From: Nostoc sp. KVJ3
GTDB lineage: Bacteria > Cyanobacteriota > Cyanobacteriia > Cyanobacteriales > Nostocaceae
Length of the DNA: 64,000 nt
Assembly: GCF_026127265.1 (NCBI RefSeq)
Contig: NZ_WWFG01000009.1
Coordinates: forward strand, 9,755-73,754
Direction of reading: 5' to 3'
Positions 1-10,156 of this stretch are shown here, piece by piece; the stretch's first letter is position 1, and each line of letters opens with the position of its first letter. A program made the position numbers and the translations under genes. Below the pieces are notes generated by a model, which did no database searches, had not been told where the DNA came from, and worked only from the letters and a program-made list of their open reading frames with translations.

Positions 1-409
1 ACTGTTTGGGTTAATGCTGATTCAACAGCCGATTGCTCAATATAATCAGAAATCGATGAAATAGCTCTTTTCTCTAGATATGATTGTAACTCATTCGCAA
101 GTACTGCATCCAGGTCATTGAATGTAGTTTTAGCTGTAATGAGTTCCTCTTTGTATTGAGAAAGTTGTTGCGTTAATTCTAATACTGTTTCAGTTAAGGC
201 AGATTCAACAGTCGATTGCTCAACGTAATCAGAGATTGATAAGATAGCTATCTTCTCTGCATGAGATTGTAACTCAGCCGTCAATGCTGTTTCAAAGTCA
301 TTGAATGTAGTTTTCGCTTCAAGTAGCTGCTGATGATATTGAGAAACTTGCTGTGTTAATCCTAATACTGCTTGGCTTAAAGCTGACTCGATAGCTGATT
401 GCTCAATAT
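1..409 (-). pseudogene. Relaxase repeat region, piece separated by IS4 insertion
   Basis: On the minus strand this reads in frame as tandem coiled-coil repeats (units carry the motif DYIEQS and a TTFNDF block) of the relaxase whose N-terminal part lies at 1689-3117. It runs off the window start and continues, through the circular junction, at 54691-55942. If the IS at 419-1688 and one 9-bp target copy are removed, codons join without a stop: position 1689 is followed by 409 and 408. The piece has lost its own start, so it is probably untranslated or translated only from an internal codon. Confidence 0.85.
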
Positions 410-418
410 AATCAAAGA

Positions 419-1688
419 CTTGAGGGGAGACAAAATATCCTGAAATAGATATAGGGCAACGAGTGTAGCAATTTGTGGTAAAACAAAAAGAGCCTTCATT
501 CGCAACAAGCTCTATTTAATGATAATGTTACCAGAATTCTACGAGACAAACCTCAAGCGAGAATTGGGACGTGCAGAATATTTATTACTAAAAATTCTAA
601 TTAATTTATTACAATCAATAAAAACTGTAAGCCTTGAAGCATTGGCTACTGGTTTACCTATCCCCATATTATTTGAAAGTAGAAGAAAGAAAATCCAACG
701 ATTCTTATCTTTAAATTATATAAATGTTGAAGAGATATGGTTCCCAATTATTAAAAGTTGGCTAGAAATATATTTTCCTTTAAATCAAGTTGTTTATTTA
801 GTAATAGACAGGACTAATTGGGGATGTATTAATTTATTAATGATCAGCGTAGTTTGGGATAAGAGGTCTATCCCAATATATTTTGAGTTGTTAGGCAAGT
901 TAGGTTCGAGTAATTTTGATGAGCAAGAAGCAGTATTCAAAAAAGCATTACCGATTTTCAAGAATTATAAAACTGTAGTGTTAGGAGACCGAGAATTTTG
1001 TTCAATAAAGCTGGCTAACTGGTTGACAGAGCAGAAAGTATATTTCTGTTTACGCTTAAAAAAGGATGCATTTATAGAAATAGAACCGGAAATTTGGCTG
1101 CAATTAAGAGATTTAGGTTTAGCACCTGGACTTTCTTTCTTTTATCAAGGTATTAAATATACAAAATCTACAGGATTTATTACCTTTAATCTTGCAGGTA
1201 AATGGAAACGTAAACGCTTTGGAGTTGCGCCGGAAGAGGCTTGGTTTATCTTAACTAATTTAGATGATTTAGATTCGGCGATTATTGCTTATAAACAGCG
1301 TTTTGATATTGAAGAGATGTTTAGAGATTTTAAAAGCGGTGGTTATAACTTGGAAGATACTAATGTATCAGGTCAAAGGCTAATTTCCCTAATATTATTA
1401 ATCTCGCTCGCCTATACAAGTGCAACTATATCTGGTCAAAAAATTAAACGCATGGGTGTTCAAAAATATGTTGGACGAATTAAAGAATCTTTAAGGACAA
1501 TTCGCCGTCATAGCAGTTTTTATATTGGATTATATGGGTCTAACTGGGTCAATTTCATGGAAAATTCTTATGAATTGGTGTCCGAGTTAATGACACTAGC
1601 TCCTAATAAGCGTAAGTATTATCAACAAGGCGAAAGAGCTATGAAGCTTATTTTATCTGCATCCTAGCCCTTTTTGTCCCCCCGTAAG
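419..1688 (+). mobile_element. IS4-family insertion sequence (1270 bp)
   Basis: Imperfect terminal inverted repeats of about 17 bp face each other (left CTTGAGGGGAGACAAAA, right end complement CTTACGGGGGGACAAAA). They are flanked by a perfect 9-bp direct repeat AATCAAAGA at 410-418 and 1689-1697, the duplication expected of IS4-type elements. One transposase gene fills the element. The insertion lies inside the tandem-repeat part of the relaxase gene. An identical reading appears at 56361-57630 because of the terminal redundancy. Confidence 0.93.
519..1667 (+). CDS. IS4-family transposase
   Basis: This 382-residue DDE transposase catalyses excision and insertion of its IS. The first acidic residue is in the DRTNW block (about residue 97), the second in GDREFCS (about 156). 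The IS4 signature Y-(2)-R-(3)-E-(6)-K is read exactly in the YKQRFDIEEMFRDFK segment (about 257-271), which assigns the family. The gene is intact and nearly fills the element; a second ATG lies two codons inside. The A/T-rich codon use differs from the surrounding relaxase gene, as expected for an inserted element. Confidence 0.93.
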   Translation: MIMLPEFYETNLKRELGRAEYLLLKILINLLQSIKTVSLEALATGLPIPILFESRRKKIQRFLSLNYINVEEIWFPIIKSWLEIYFPLNQVVYLVIDRTNWGCINLLMISVVWDKRSIPIYFELLGKLGSSNFDEQEAVFKKALPIFKNYKTVVLGDREFCSIKLANWLTEQKVYFCLRLKKDAFIEIEPEIWLQLRDLGLAPGLSFFYQGIKYTKSTGFITFNLAGKWKRKRFGVAPEEAWFILTNLDDLDSAIIAYKQRFDIEEMFRDFKSGGYNLEDTNVSGQRLISLILLISLAYTSATISGQKIKRMGVQKYVGRIKESLRTIRRHSSFYIGLYGSNWVNFMENSYELVSELMTLAPNKRKYYQQGERAMKLILSAS

Positions 1689-3117
1689 AATCAAAGATTG
1701 ATGAAATGGTTTTCTTCACTGCATGGGATTGCAACTCAGCCGTAAATGCTTCATCAAAGTCATTGAATGTAGTTTTATCAATAAATAGTTGCTCTTTGTA
1801 TTGAGAAATTTGCTCTGTTAATCCTAATACTGTTTCAGTTAAAGCTGACTCGATAGTTGATTGCTCAATATAATCAAAGATTGATAAAATGGCTTTCTTC
1901 ACTGCATGGGATTGCAACTCAGCCGTAAATGCTTCATCAAAGTCATTGAATGTAGTTTTATCAATAAATAGTTGCTCTTTGTATTGAGATAGTTGCTCTG
2001 TTAATCCTAATACTGTTTCAGTTAAAGCTGACTCGATAGCTGATTGCTCAATATAATCAGAGATTGACAAAATTGCTTTCTGATCTGCGTGGGATTGCAA
2101 CTCAGTCGTCAACGCTGTTTCAAAGTCATTGAATGCAGTTTTAGCTCGAAAGAGTTGTTGCCGATAAATAGATAGTTGTTCTGTTAATTGTGGCAACGTT
2201 TCAGCCAAGGCATCATCAACTACTGACTGTTCAATAAAGTCAACGATTGTATTTATGAATCTTTGGCTCTCCACTGCTTGCTCTTTAGGATTCTTCAACA
2301 GATTCTCAATAAGCTCATCATCCCGTTGGGGCTGGTAGTCAATAAACTTATGTTTTTGTAAACCTGGGAATGTATAGGCAGGCCCCAAAGATGTGCCGCT
2401 GAATTTCTGGTCATTCCACGAGTACGAGATGCCCTTACTTTTACCGTTGCGTGTTAATCCGTGACGAACTTCTACACCTTGTAATTGCAATCGCTCAACC
2501 AGTTGCGGCATAGTCGGTTTATCTACTATGGCGCGGTCGATTACTTCAATTAGTTGGGTTTTGATTGACTGTTGTGGCGGCGTGTTTCTCAAACCATGCT
2601 CGTATTCTAGTTGTTCCCTTTCGATTCGTCGCTGTTGCCCATAGCTGGGGGCGCGGTTCAGTTTCTCCTTGCTACTTAGAGTTTGCTGTAAACCATATTC
2701 TAGTTCTAGCTGTCGAATGATTTTTTCAGAGCGCACATACTCCCAGCTATCGCGGGTAATCTTGCCGTCATCCAAACTGATTCTGCTGGCGCAAATATGT
2801 ATATGGTCGTGGTTGCGGTCGCTGTGGCGGTAGATGGCATATTGGTTAGCTGTGTAACCCATTTCCTCGATGTACTTGTCGGCTACAAGGCACCAAGTAT
2901 CATTGTCTAGCTGTTCGCCTGGGCTTAGTGAGAGCGAAACATGGTGAACTACTTTCTCCGCTTCTGGATTAAGTTGTCGAGACAGTCGGAATTCTCTAGC
3001 GAGTTCTCTGGCATTTCTGCCAAACATATTGCCGCCAATTAAAGATGACTGCTCTTTGTTTTCAAGATAGTCAAGGAGTCCACGAAAGCTTTTACCCTTG
3101 GTTTGGTTGCCAATCAT
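1689..3117 (-). CDS. Relaxase / mobilization nuclease, N-terminal part (split by IS)
   Basis: This is the nicking-transesterase for plasmid mobilization, expected to cut oriT and pilot the strand. The N-terminal 110 residues show the MobA-type relaxase core: a Tyr in the LLDYLEN block (residue 17, the likely nucleophile) and the metal triad H103/H105/H107 in NHDHIHICASRI. After about residue 290 come 61-residue helical repeats. The IS4 insertion ends the native frame at 1689; the reading runs 41 bases into the IS and stops at 1648, giving 489 residues with the catalytic domain complete. The native protein, rebuilt by removing the IS, would be about 1029 residues and end with the Toprim-like region at 54691. 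The start lies 2 bases after the mobC stop, so the two are probably co-translated. Confidence 0.9.
1698..2231 (-). repeat. 183-bp tandem repeats encoding a helical stalk
   Basis: The string GATTGCTCAATATAATC recurs at 1859 and 2042, with a degenerate unit near 2225, a period of exactly 183 bp (61 codons). After removal of the IS the series continues at 397, 214 and 31 and, across the circular junction, at 55790, always 183 bp apart. Each unit encodes helical, heptad-like sequence rich in Leu, Gln and Glu. Confidence 0.9.
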
Positions 3118-3119
3118 TT

Positions 3120-3524
3120 TTACTCCCAGTCCTCCTGCTCTCCGTCGTCGTCAATGTCATCGTCATCGGTAATTTCAGTTTCAATTTGGGACAGTTCCCG
3201 ACCAATTTGTTGTAAGAGTTCTTGTAGCTGTTTTAGTTGTTCTGGATCTGCGGGTGGTCGCAGTCCCATTTTAATAGCTGTATTGGTGGCTCTGGTAAGT
3301 TGATTAATATTGTTGCCGATGCGTACTAATTCTCTATAAGTAGCTAGGGTTATTTTGCTCAGTCGTTTGGGCAGTGGTTTTAGTAAAACACTGCGTCTTG
3401 TTAATTCAGCTATGCTTAGTCCCGCGTCTTGTGCTTTCAACTTAATCATCTCGTGTTCGATTACGTTGACACGAGCTTCTAATGTCTTGGTACGAAGCAG
3501 GTTTTTTGACAGTTTAGGACGCAT
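3120..3524 (-). CDS. mobC: MobC-like relaxosome accessory protein
   Basis: A 134-residue DNA-binding partner that would help the relaxase open and recognise oriT. I chose the internal ATG (MRPKLSK) because the 34 codons upstream translate G/C-rich repeat-like sequence. The C-terminal half has the MobC hallmark, an arginine-rich helix followed by LVRIGNNINQLTR and N (about residues 73-90). The N-terminal part resembles a ribbon-helix-helix (IAELTRRSVL). The tail is strongly acidic (runs of Asp). The gene ends 2 bases before the relaxase start, a typical mobC-relaxase pair. Confidence 0.85.
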   Translation of the reverse strand: MRPKLSKNLLRTKTLEARVNVIEHEMIKLKAQDAGLSIAELTRRSVLLKPLPKRLSKITLATYRELVRIGNNINQLTRATNTAIKMGLRPPADPEQLKQLQELLQQIGRELSQIETEITDDDDIDDDGEQEDWE

Positions 3525-3951
3525 AACTGAGGGAGGTATGAGAGGGGGTTTCCAAAGCGGGGACACTTCCCCCTTTGGCAAGCCTGTCGTCCGAGCGAAG
3601 CGAGGTTTGCCGGAGGCAAAAGGCACGGCTTGCTTCTAGCCAAAATACGGGAGTAGCGAGGTGTCAAGTGCTACGGAGGTACGGGGACACAGCGAGAGAC
3701 TGGGGGCGAGGGGACAACAGCGTAGCTGGGAGGACGGTTTCGGGTGATTTCGGGTGGGATAAAGAACGATAACAGCGTAGCTGAAACCTCATGATTATAT
3801 CAGTGTTTGCTGAATCACAGCGACGGCGTAGCTGGAGTGTCTTGGCTATAGTCAGCAACAGTCAACATCGGGGGAACATAGAAACAGCGTAGGTGAAACT
3901 TGCTTCTAATCTGGAGTTATACTTTTTTGAAAACGCTACTTTTGCCCCCAA
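3525..3951. other. Non-coding region upstream of mobC; candidate oriT with repeats
   Basis: No convincing gene. The half nearest mobC is G/C-rich and made of cyanobacterial dispersed-repeat-like sequence with self-complementary segments. Further out, ACAGCGTAGCTG or a close variant occurs four times in the same orientation at 3717, 3772, 3823 and 3884, spaced 51-61 bp. Its position directly upstream of mobC and the relaxase makes it the best place to look for oriT or a relaxosome binding site, but no nick site can be read with confidence. Confidence 0.4.
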
Positions 3952-5916
3952 TTAGGCAGCTTGCTGCCTTTGCTGGTTTAATGGAATTGCCATCACAAAT
4001 TCTGTACCTTTACCCAAAGTGGAATTACACTGCAATTTTCCTTGATGTTTTTGAGTAACAATCTGATAACTGATAGATAAACCTAAGCCTGTACCTTTGC
4101 CAACAGGTTTAGTAGTAAAAAAGGGATTAAATAATTGGTTTTGCAAATTTTCAGGAATCCCAACTCCATTATCAACAATGCGAATAATTATTTGTTTGTC
4201 AGCAGTAAGTTCAGTTTGAATGCGAATTTGACCTTTACGCCTTATCAATGAAGTAGACGCGCTGTCTTCACCTTGAGGCAGGAGATGACAAATAACGAAT
4301 GACTCTTCTATGGCATCAATTGCGTTTGTTATAAGTTTTATAAACACCTGATTGAGTTCTCCGGCATAGCATTCCACCAGTGGCAGGTCAGCATATTCTT
4401 TGAGAATTTCAATTGCTGGATGATCTGGTGTAGCCTTGAGGCGGCTTTCTAAAAACATTAGTGTACTATCGATACCTTCATGGATGTTTACCAGTTTCAT
4501 TTCTGCCTCATCTAAGCGTGAGAAGTTTCGGAGAGATAGCACAATTTGTTTAATTCTGTCCGCACCGAGTTTCATCGAAGTCAGCAACTTCGGCAAGTCT
4601 TGCATCAAGAAATTCAATTCAATTGCTTCTGCCTCATCTTGAATTTCTGGCACCGGCTGGGGATAGTGATGTTGGTAAAGTTGCAGTAATCTGAGCAAAT
4701 CTTGGAGATATTCATGGGCGGGAGTGATATTACTATAAATAAAGCTGATTGGGTTGTTAATTTCATGTGCTAGTCCTGCTACTAACTGACTTAAGCTAGA
4801 CATTTTTTCAGTTTGAATCAACTGAGCTTGAGTTTGTTGCAATTCTCGTAAAGCTTGCTCCAGTTCAAGCGATTGCTGTTGTAATGTTTTTTGTTGTTGA
4901 CTAAGCAGCACAACCTGCATTTTCGCTTGTTGAGATAGTTGTATTTGTCGCCAAGCTATAATTGCTGCGACCCCAAGTAGTCCACCCAATATGGAAGCAA
5001 GTAAGTTCAGCGCTTTTAGTTGAGATTCGATGTTTTCACGCGGTATAACCAGAGCTATTGACCAATTCGCTTGTTTGAGATGAACATAAGCAACATATTT
5101 GTTGGTGCCATCAATGGGAATGAGTTCGATTCCTTGCTGTTGGTTGACCATACGACTAGCAAGCGCCGCTAAGTTAGGGTCGGCTGACTCTAGAAAACTG
5201 TGGGCAGGTTTTTCTAGAGTTGACATCACCGCTGGATTGGGATGAATAATTGGCTCTCCCTTGGAGTTAAGTGCAAATGCATAACTGCCATTACCGTAGT
5301 GCAGTCTGTTGACTACTTGAATAATTCGATCTACCTTCAAGCTACCGTTCAAAACTCCAATAGGACGACTGGTAAGGTCATAACTTTGGCGAATAGGAGA
5401 AGAGATCGCCACAGCCGGAATTCCAGAAGTCCGACTGATGAAGGGATCTGATATATTGACTTGTCCTGCCATTGCTTTTTGAATAAAATCCCGATCCAAG
5501 TTGTTGGCATCAGTTTTACCTACCAAAGTGTTGTAATAGGAACCGTTGGGCAGCGAAACTGCCATTTTGAAAAATTCATCAGTGCGCTTAATTTCTGCGT
5601 TTAAATATGGTTCAATAACTCCCCAATTTAAGGAACGCGCCACCTCTGTATTAGCAATAGTTTGAATTTCAATAGAGCAAATTGCTAACCATTGATCAAT
5701 CTCATCAGTTCCTTGACGAACCTGAAGCAGCGCTTTTTCCTGAAGTTGTTGAACAATTAACTTTCTGACTACGAAGTAGCTAGCAATGCCAATCACCCCT
5801 ATTGCTAAGGTAAAGCCAATCAAAATCAGTGGTGTTCTCACCTTAGACAGTTGCTTTTTTGGCACAGGTTTGTATTGCCTAACTTGGAACAAATCACGTA
5901 ATAGTAGATAGGACAT
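3952..5916 (-). CDS. Membrane sensor histidine kinase with Cache domain
   Basis: A 654-residue two-component sensor. A first membrane helix (about 29-50) and a second (about 303-322) enclose a periplasmic Cache-like sensing domain with VSLPNGSYYNT and PIIHP-type segments. A glutamine-rich coiled coil (330-370) leads to the phospho-acceptor box AGLAHEINNP with His384. The ATP-binding domain shows the N-box (ITNAIDAIEES), G1 (DNGVGIP), the F-box (FNPFFTTKP) and G2 (GKGTGLGLS). No receiver domain and no neighbouring response regulator are visible, so its partner may be chromosomal or the truncated LuxR-type gene at 18837. It is transcribed toward mobC but is separated from it by more than 400 bp. 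Confidence 0.93.
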   Translation of the reverse strand: MSYLLLRDLFQVRQYKPVPKKQLSKVRTPLILIGFTLAIGVIGIASYFVVRKLIVQQLQEKALLQVRQGTDEIDQWLAICSIEIQTIANTEVARSLNWGVIEPYLNAEIKRTDEFFKMAVSLPNGSYYNTLVGKTDANNLDRDFIQKAMAGQVNISDPFISRTSGIPAVAISSPIRQSYDLTSRPIGVLNGSLKVDRIIQVVNRLHYGNGSYAFALNSKGEPIIHPNPAVMSTLEKPAHSFLESADPNLAALASRMVNQQQGIELIPIDGTNKYVAYVHLKQANWSIALVIPRENIESQLKALNLLASILGGLLGVAAIIAWRQIQLSQQAKMQVVLLSQQQKTLQQQSLELEQALRELQQTQAQLIQTEKMSSLSQLVAGLAHEINNPISFIYSNITPAHEYLQDLLRLLQLYQHHYPQPVPEIQDEAEAIELNFLMQDLPKLLTSMKLGADRIKQIVLSLRNFSRLDEAEMKLVNIHEGIDSTLMFLESRLKATPDHPAIEILKEYADLPLVECYAGELNQVFIKLITNAIDAIEESFVICHLLPQGEDSASTSLIRRKGQIRIQTELTADKQIIIRIVDNGVGIPENLQNQLFNPFFTTKPVGKGTGLGLSISYQIVTQKHQGKLQCNSTLGKGTEFVMAIPLNQQRQQAA

Positions 5917-6204
5917 GATAGGCAGTACTGAGAAATTTTAATTAGACTTGTTACCTATAGTTCCCATGACATCAACTTTCAGAACAGAAATTTGTTTCTA
6001 AGCTAACTTTTCTCATTAAGTCTGTTGAACAAGTCACCAGCCCTGACAAAGGTCGTTACTACACCTAATTAAGTAATCGGGTGTAGAGGTATGTTGATCT
6101 GTCCGCTCAGTGAATGATTAAGTACGTCATCATCTCCGGGAGCGTCTTTTGTTACTGTTAAGTTCAGTAGGAATTAAAAACCAATAAATTTTATAACGTC
6201 ACTG
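5917..6204. other. Intergenic region with a small inverted repeat
   Basis: No gene seen. A 7-bp inverted repeat, CTACACC at 6059-6065 and GGTGTAG at 6080-6086, could be a weak terminator for the replication operon or an operator for the kinase gene. It has no T-run, so the assignment is open. Confidence 0.3.
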
Positions 6205-7006
6205 TCAAGTTACAGATGTGTTGCACCGGGCAACGGCTCTTAGAATGGACTCATTTGAGTAAACTTCGGTGGGCAGACAACTCAGTACAATCATCAGCAG
6301 TGAAGCCGTAACAGCCGGGCAACATGAGTGTAAAACTCGCCGCATCGCCGTACTACCAAGAACTTCGGTAACTTCCGCCACCCCGTCTAGCGAAGTTGGG
6401 AGTGATGATTCTGATTCAGCAATCAACATCGGGAAGTATTTACGGGCTAACCACTTTTCATCGTCGTCTAAGTCAGCCAAATTTTTATTACTACGGCTAT
6501 TAAGACTATCTAATAGCAGGAGTAATAATTTTTTCGCATTGCTGCCAGCCCCCCCATCTCTGGGTAAATCGGCTCACCCAAGCTTGGGAGATTTCGGCAA
6601 TGTTGGCGATCGCCGGTTGAGTAATTTTCTGTTTTGACTGCCAAAGTTGGGTTAGAGCATTGACTATAGCGTGGCCTGTCTGCTCACTGGCGTTACCCGC
6701 TTCGGGGCAGAGTTGGAAAGCATCAACGCTTTCTAATTTAACTCCTGGTAATTCACGATCAAGGAAACCCAAATCATAGTCAGCGCAGAAGTAGAATGTT
6801 AGCTCCACATTGGAGCGACGATGAGCGCGTAATCGGACAATCTGGCGGAAATAGAAGGTTCGTGTCACCAGGTGCAGTCTGATAATGAACTTTTCATTTT
6901 GGCTAGAGTGAATGCACAAAACTATTGAGAAATTAGCCACCTCGAACCAGCACTGCTTTTGAATATGGCAGTGCAAATATGAGAGCAACAATTTATCAAG
7001 TCTATT
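6205..7006 (-). pseudogene. Decayed or read-through 3' extension of the replication gene
   Basis: Directly after the rep stop (TGA, 7009-7007) the same frame stays open to 6506 without a good start codon (only TTG). It encodes a C-terminal helix-turn-helix-like segment (ITQPAIANIAEISQAWVSRF, then RWGGWQ). At about 6530 a run of six T (six A on the coding strand) separates it from a second frame that continues it plausibly (KLLLLLLDSLNS, DLDDDEKWLARKYFP) to 6205. One base less in that run would join the two. It therefore looks like one protein segment broken by a stop and a frameshift. I infer an eroded C-terminal domain; read-through or frameshifting is possible but unproven. Confidence 0.5.
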
Positions 7007-10000
7007 TCAGTCCCTATCTACTGGTGTAAGTTCAGTGAACGGCAATAAAACCACTGTATTGTTGGTTAAGTTCTGACATCTTAAGCTACTATCTAATGTT
7101 TTGCTCTGTACCAAGAACTGGTCATCATCTCCTGTGACGGTACATACAAGTCCAATCAATTTTTCTATAAGGGATTTCGGGTGATGTTGATTTGGATCTC
7201 CTAGATTATTTTGAGTATTAAAAGACATAGCTGATCCATCAGACTCTCCAAGATTTTTCAGGCGTTCGCGTCGTGCGGCACGTTTAGCTAATATGGACAT
7301 CAGGCTAGACCAAGTTTCAGGATCAAGTCGGTAGACTTTAATTTTTTGCCTCTCAAACCCCGGCTCAAACCTCGACCAGCGAAAAGCTGCTTTGATTCCC
7401 AACTGCGATAACATCTGATGCACAACCTGCACATCACTCATTTTGTCGCTGATGGTGCGGTTGAGATGGTGTAATATTTCTGGGGCATAAAGGCGAATCT
7501 TGTCGGCGTAGGGTTTGAGGTCAGCTTTAGTCCATTCTTTGTTTGGATCTAAAAAGTCATTTAATCCAAATGCTTCTCGCATAGAACGCCGCAGTGCTGT
7601 ACCGGAAATATCCCACGGGCAAACAGCTTGATTCCAATTAGCTTGTTTCTCTAATGATTTGGCTGTTCTGTCAAGTCCTAATTCGGGATAAAGTTGCGCT
7701 TCTAAGTTGAGCAGTTCCCCGCGCCGTCGGCCTTCTTTGTCCCAAAGTACAACTTCTAATGTTAGCTCGTCTACGCAGTAGAAATCTTTCAGGTAATATT
7801 TTCTAATTGCTAGTGCGTCTTCTGGTGAAACTGCTTCTTGGGATTCTAGCAGGGCTATTTCTGGGTAAGTTAAATCGGCGGCGGCTACTATGTCTTTGGC
7901 TTCAATTTGTTTGATTTCGTCTTTGGCTGACTTTAATAACAGTTTGACTGCCGATTCGGATTGTCGATTATCAATTGTAATCTGATGCCCTTCATGTCTT
8001 AGTCGAATTAGCAGTGCATCAGAGAGATTCATCATTGAATAATTCTGCTCGGCACTAATTCGGGCATACAAATTAACATGGGGGTTTGATTGCCAATCGA
8101 AATTAGCAATACCTTCAACAATATCAGGTCTGAGGTTGGAGCGGACTAAACTAACAGTGGCATCTGTTCTCTGTTGTAATTGTGCTTTAATTTCTAGATA
8201 ATTACTGGAGCGAGAAACTTTACAATAATTTGTCCCACGTTTGGCACACCAAACTGTGCGGTCTACGTTGTCTCGCACTCGAATTAAGGATTGGGACATA
8301 TCAGCGTCGGTGGATGATGCGCCGGTGAAAATTCCATAGACTTTCTCGATGACTTCTGGAATTTCTATGCTGACTCCGGTGGCGACTGTGGGAGAACAAA
8401 TAATTACGTCATATAACCCTGAAGCTAATACTGCATCGGGATTTTTTAGAAACCTTTTTTCGTCTGGATTGCCACTGGTTTCTGAGTTAACTAGCAGGAT
8501 TCTAATACCAGGATTTTGTTTTTGTAGCAGTCGGGCTGTTGTCTTGCTGGTGGCTTTGCTATCTGTGGTGACATATAGCGCCTTACCTGACTTGATGTTT
8601 TGTGCATTTTGGATTAACTCGTTTATAACAGCTGATTTGTCTTTGGCTTGAATAAATGTTACGTGGTAGGGTTTGGGTTGATAGTCGTTACAAATTAAGT
8701 AGATTGGGGCTGGTTCTTCTCGCAGTTCCCAGAGGTAATTTAGGGTTGGGTTGTTTAAATCAGCGTCAGCAGCAATAATCAGGCGGGCGACTCTAATTAA
8801 TTCTGCAAATCTCGCTAGTAATGCTGGACGTTTACCGTCTTTATCACAGGTGCTAGAAGTTAGTAAGTGACGAACAACTTGGACAATTTCATCAATGATT
8901 AAGTCACAGCCAGCAAATTTTTTCGGGTCGATGGCTAGGAGTGAATCAACACAGAAACCAATTCGGAAACTGTAAGCTCCTCCTTTGATAAAATTGCCGT
9001 TGACTTTATCTAAGTCGCCTCGGTAATCTAAATCTGCCCTGGCACATAAATTCTGTACGAGCGCAATTCTGTGACTCGGTGCTAATAATTTCGGAGAATG
9101 CGCTGTTGCTTTGGCCATAAACTTAGTTTTACCAGTGCCTTTGCCTGAGTTGATGCCAATAATTCCTGACTCAGGTAAGTCTTTGATCTCTAAGGTCGAT
9201 AAGTCGGCTGTGGTCAGTTTTAATGAGGGTTCGTAAGTTAACCGATTTTCTAAGCGTTGCCACAATTGCCAATGTGCTACTGAAAGGGCTTGCTTTAAGG
9301 CATAAGACCAGGCTGTTACCCCAGCGTTTACTATCAGGTCATCAACGCCTTTACACAGTCCTTTTTGACCGTCCCAGATGGCGATATCAACTATTGAGCC
9401 GGCGGCGGTCAGTAATCGGCTAAAGCGGAAAGTCGCAGCGTTAACTCGTCTCTGGGTTAGAGTATTGGTGTCTTGGTCAAAGGCGAGGGTAAATTTTCTC
9501 CCTTTAACAGCAAATCTTGCTATATCTGGGATTAAATAGGGCAAAACATGGTTGCCTAATAAATCTTTGCTGCGGTAGCCGCCGTTAATTCCGTAAAGGG
9601 CAATGGCTACAAATCCCTCTGACAACAGGCATAACGATTTTTTACCGCCTTCTGTAATCACGATCGGGATTTCTGGGTGGAGTTCTAGCCAGTTCCAGAA
9701 ACTTTCGCCAGGAGGGGGGACTTCTACGCCGTAGCGGTTGGCTATTAAGCGTCTATTTTCTCGGTTGACGGTGGGGAGATAAGCCCGTGAACCGTTGCCA
9801 ATTGGGGTTTCGTATTTTTGCTCTTTGTCTTTTTTCGTGTCAGTCCTCGGTTGACTGAGTTTGCCTTGCCAGGGGCTACCGTCTTCATTAATAAATATTG
9901 CGGCGTGGAGTGTGGGTTTGGCTTGATGCCCAAATCTGGTATATTTCCAGTTCAGTGCATCGTGGATTGGGGTTGATACATCCCCGCCATCACTAATTTC

Positions 10001-10156
10001 TATGTCCGAGACGATGCGGATGTTATCAGTGTACAGAGAAACTGCGATCGCTGAATCAGTAATAAATTCTCGCTCAATTCGGCTGGTAAACTCGCTTAAG
10101 CTCTCTACTGGCAGTAGGTTTAGAGCAGATGGTAGAACACTGGATAGATTTTTCAA
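7007..10156 (-). CDS. Plasmid replication protein, CyRepA1 family
   Basis: A 1049-residue protein with the layout of CyRepA1-type initiators. An N-terminal DUF3854/Toprim-like primase domain has VITEGGKKSL (Glu169) and LAFDQDTN (Asp227, Asp229). A helicase-like domain follows, with Walker A GKGTGKTK (338-345) and Walker B IIDEI (about 420-424), then AADADL and SPTVATGVSIE motifs. It probably unwinds and primes the plasmid origin. The start is a TTG placed six bases after a good Shine-Dalgarno, AGGAGA; no better ATG is near. The 590-bp upstream region probably carries its control elements. The sequence after the stop resembles a lost C-terminal extension. Confidence 0.9.
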   Translation of the reverse strand: MKNLSSVLPSALNLLPVESLSEFTSRIEREFITDSAIAVSLYTDNIRIVSDIEISDGGDVSTPIHDALNWKYTRFGHQAKPTLHAAIFINEDGSPWQGKLSQPRTDTKKDKEQKYETPIGNGSRAYLPTVNRENRRLIANRYGVEVPPPGESFWNWLELHPEIPIVITEGGKKSLCLLSEGFVAIALYGINGGYRSKDLLGNHVLPYLIPDIARFAVKGRKFTLAFDQDTNTLTQRRVNAATFRFSRLLTAAGSIVDIAIWDGQKGLCKGVDDLIVNAGVTAWSYALKQALSVAHWQLWQRLENRLTYEPSLKLTTADLSTLEIKDLPESGIIGINSGKGTGKTKFMAKATAHSPKLLAPSHRIALVQNLCARADLDYRGDLDKVNGNFIKGGAYSFRIGFCVDSLLAIDPKKFAGCDLIIDEIVQVVRHLLTSSTCDKDGKRPALLARFAELIRVARLIIAADADLNNPTLNYLWELREEPAPIYLICNDYQPKPYHVTFIQAKDKSAVINELIQNAQNIKSGKALYVTTDSKATSKTTARLLQKQNPGIRILLVNSETSGNPDEKRFLKNPDAVLASGLYDVIICSPTVATGVSIEIPEVIEKVYGIFTGASSTDADMSQSLIRVRDNVDRTVWCAKRGTNYCKVSRSSNYLEIKAQLQQRTDATVSLVRSNLRPDIVEGIANFDWQSNPHVNLYARISAEQNYSMMNLSDALLIRLRHEGHQITIDNRQSESAVKLLLKSAKDEIKQIEAKDIVAAADLTYPEIALLESQEAVSPEDALAIRKYYLKDFYCVDELTLEVVLWDKEGRRRGELLNLEAQLYPELGLDRTAKSLEKQANWNQAVCPWDISGTALRRSMREAFGLNDFLDPNKEWTKADLKPYADKIRLYAPEILHHLNRTISDKMSDVQVVHQMLSQLGIKAAFRWSRFEPGFERQKIKVYRLDPETWSSLMSILAKRAARRERLKNLGESDGSAMSFNTQNNLGDPNQHHPKSLIEKLIGLVCTVTGDDDQFLVQSKTLDSSLRCQNLTNNTVVLLPFTELTPVDRD

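Noticed and set aside
1698..2231. CRISPR array suggested by regular repeats
   Set aside because: The 183-bp period is in frame, there are no short constant repeats with unique spacers, and no cas gene exists in the window.
3103..3772. Several plus-strand readings over the mobC gene and its upstream region
   Set aside because: They are Ser/Arg-rich antisense shadows of mobC and repeat DNA, without ribosome-binding sites or recognisable domains.
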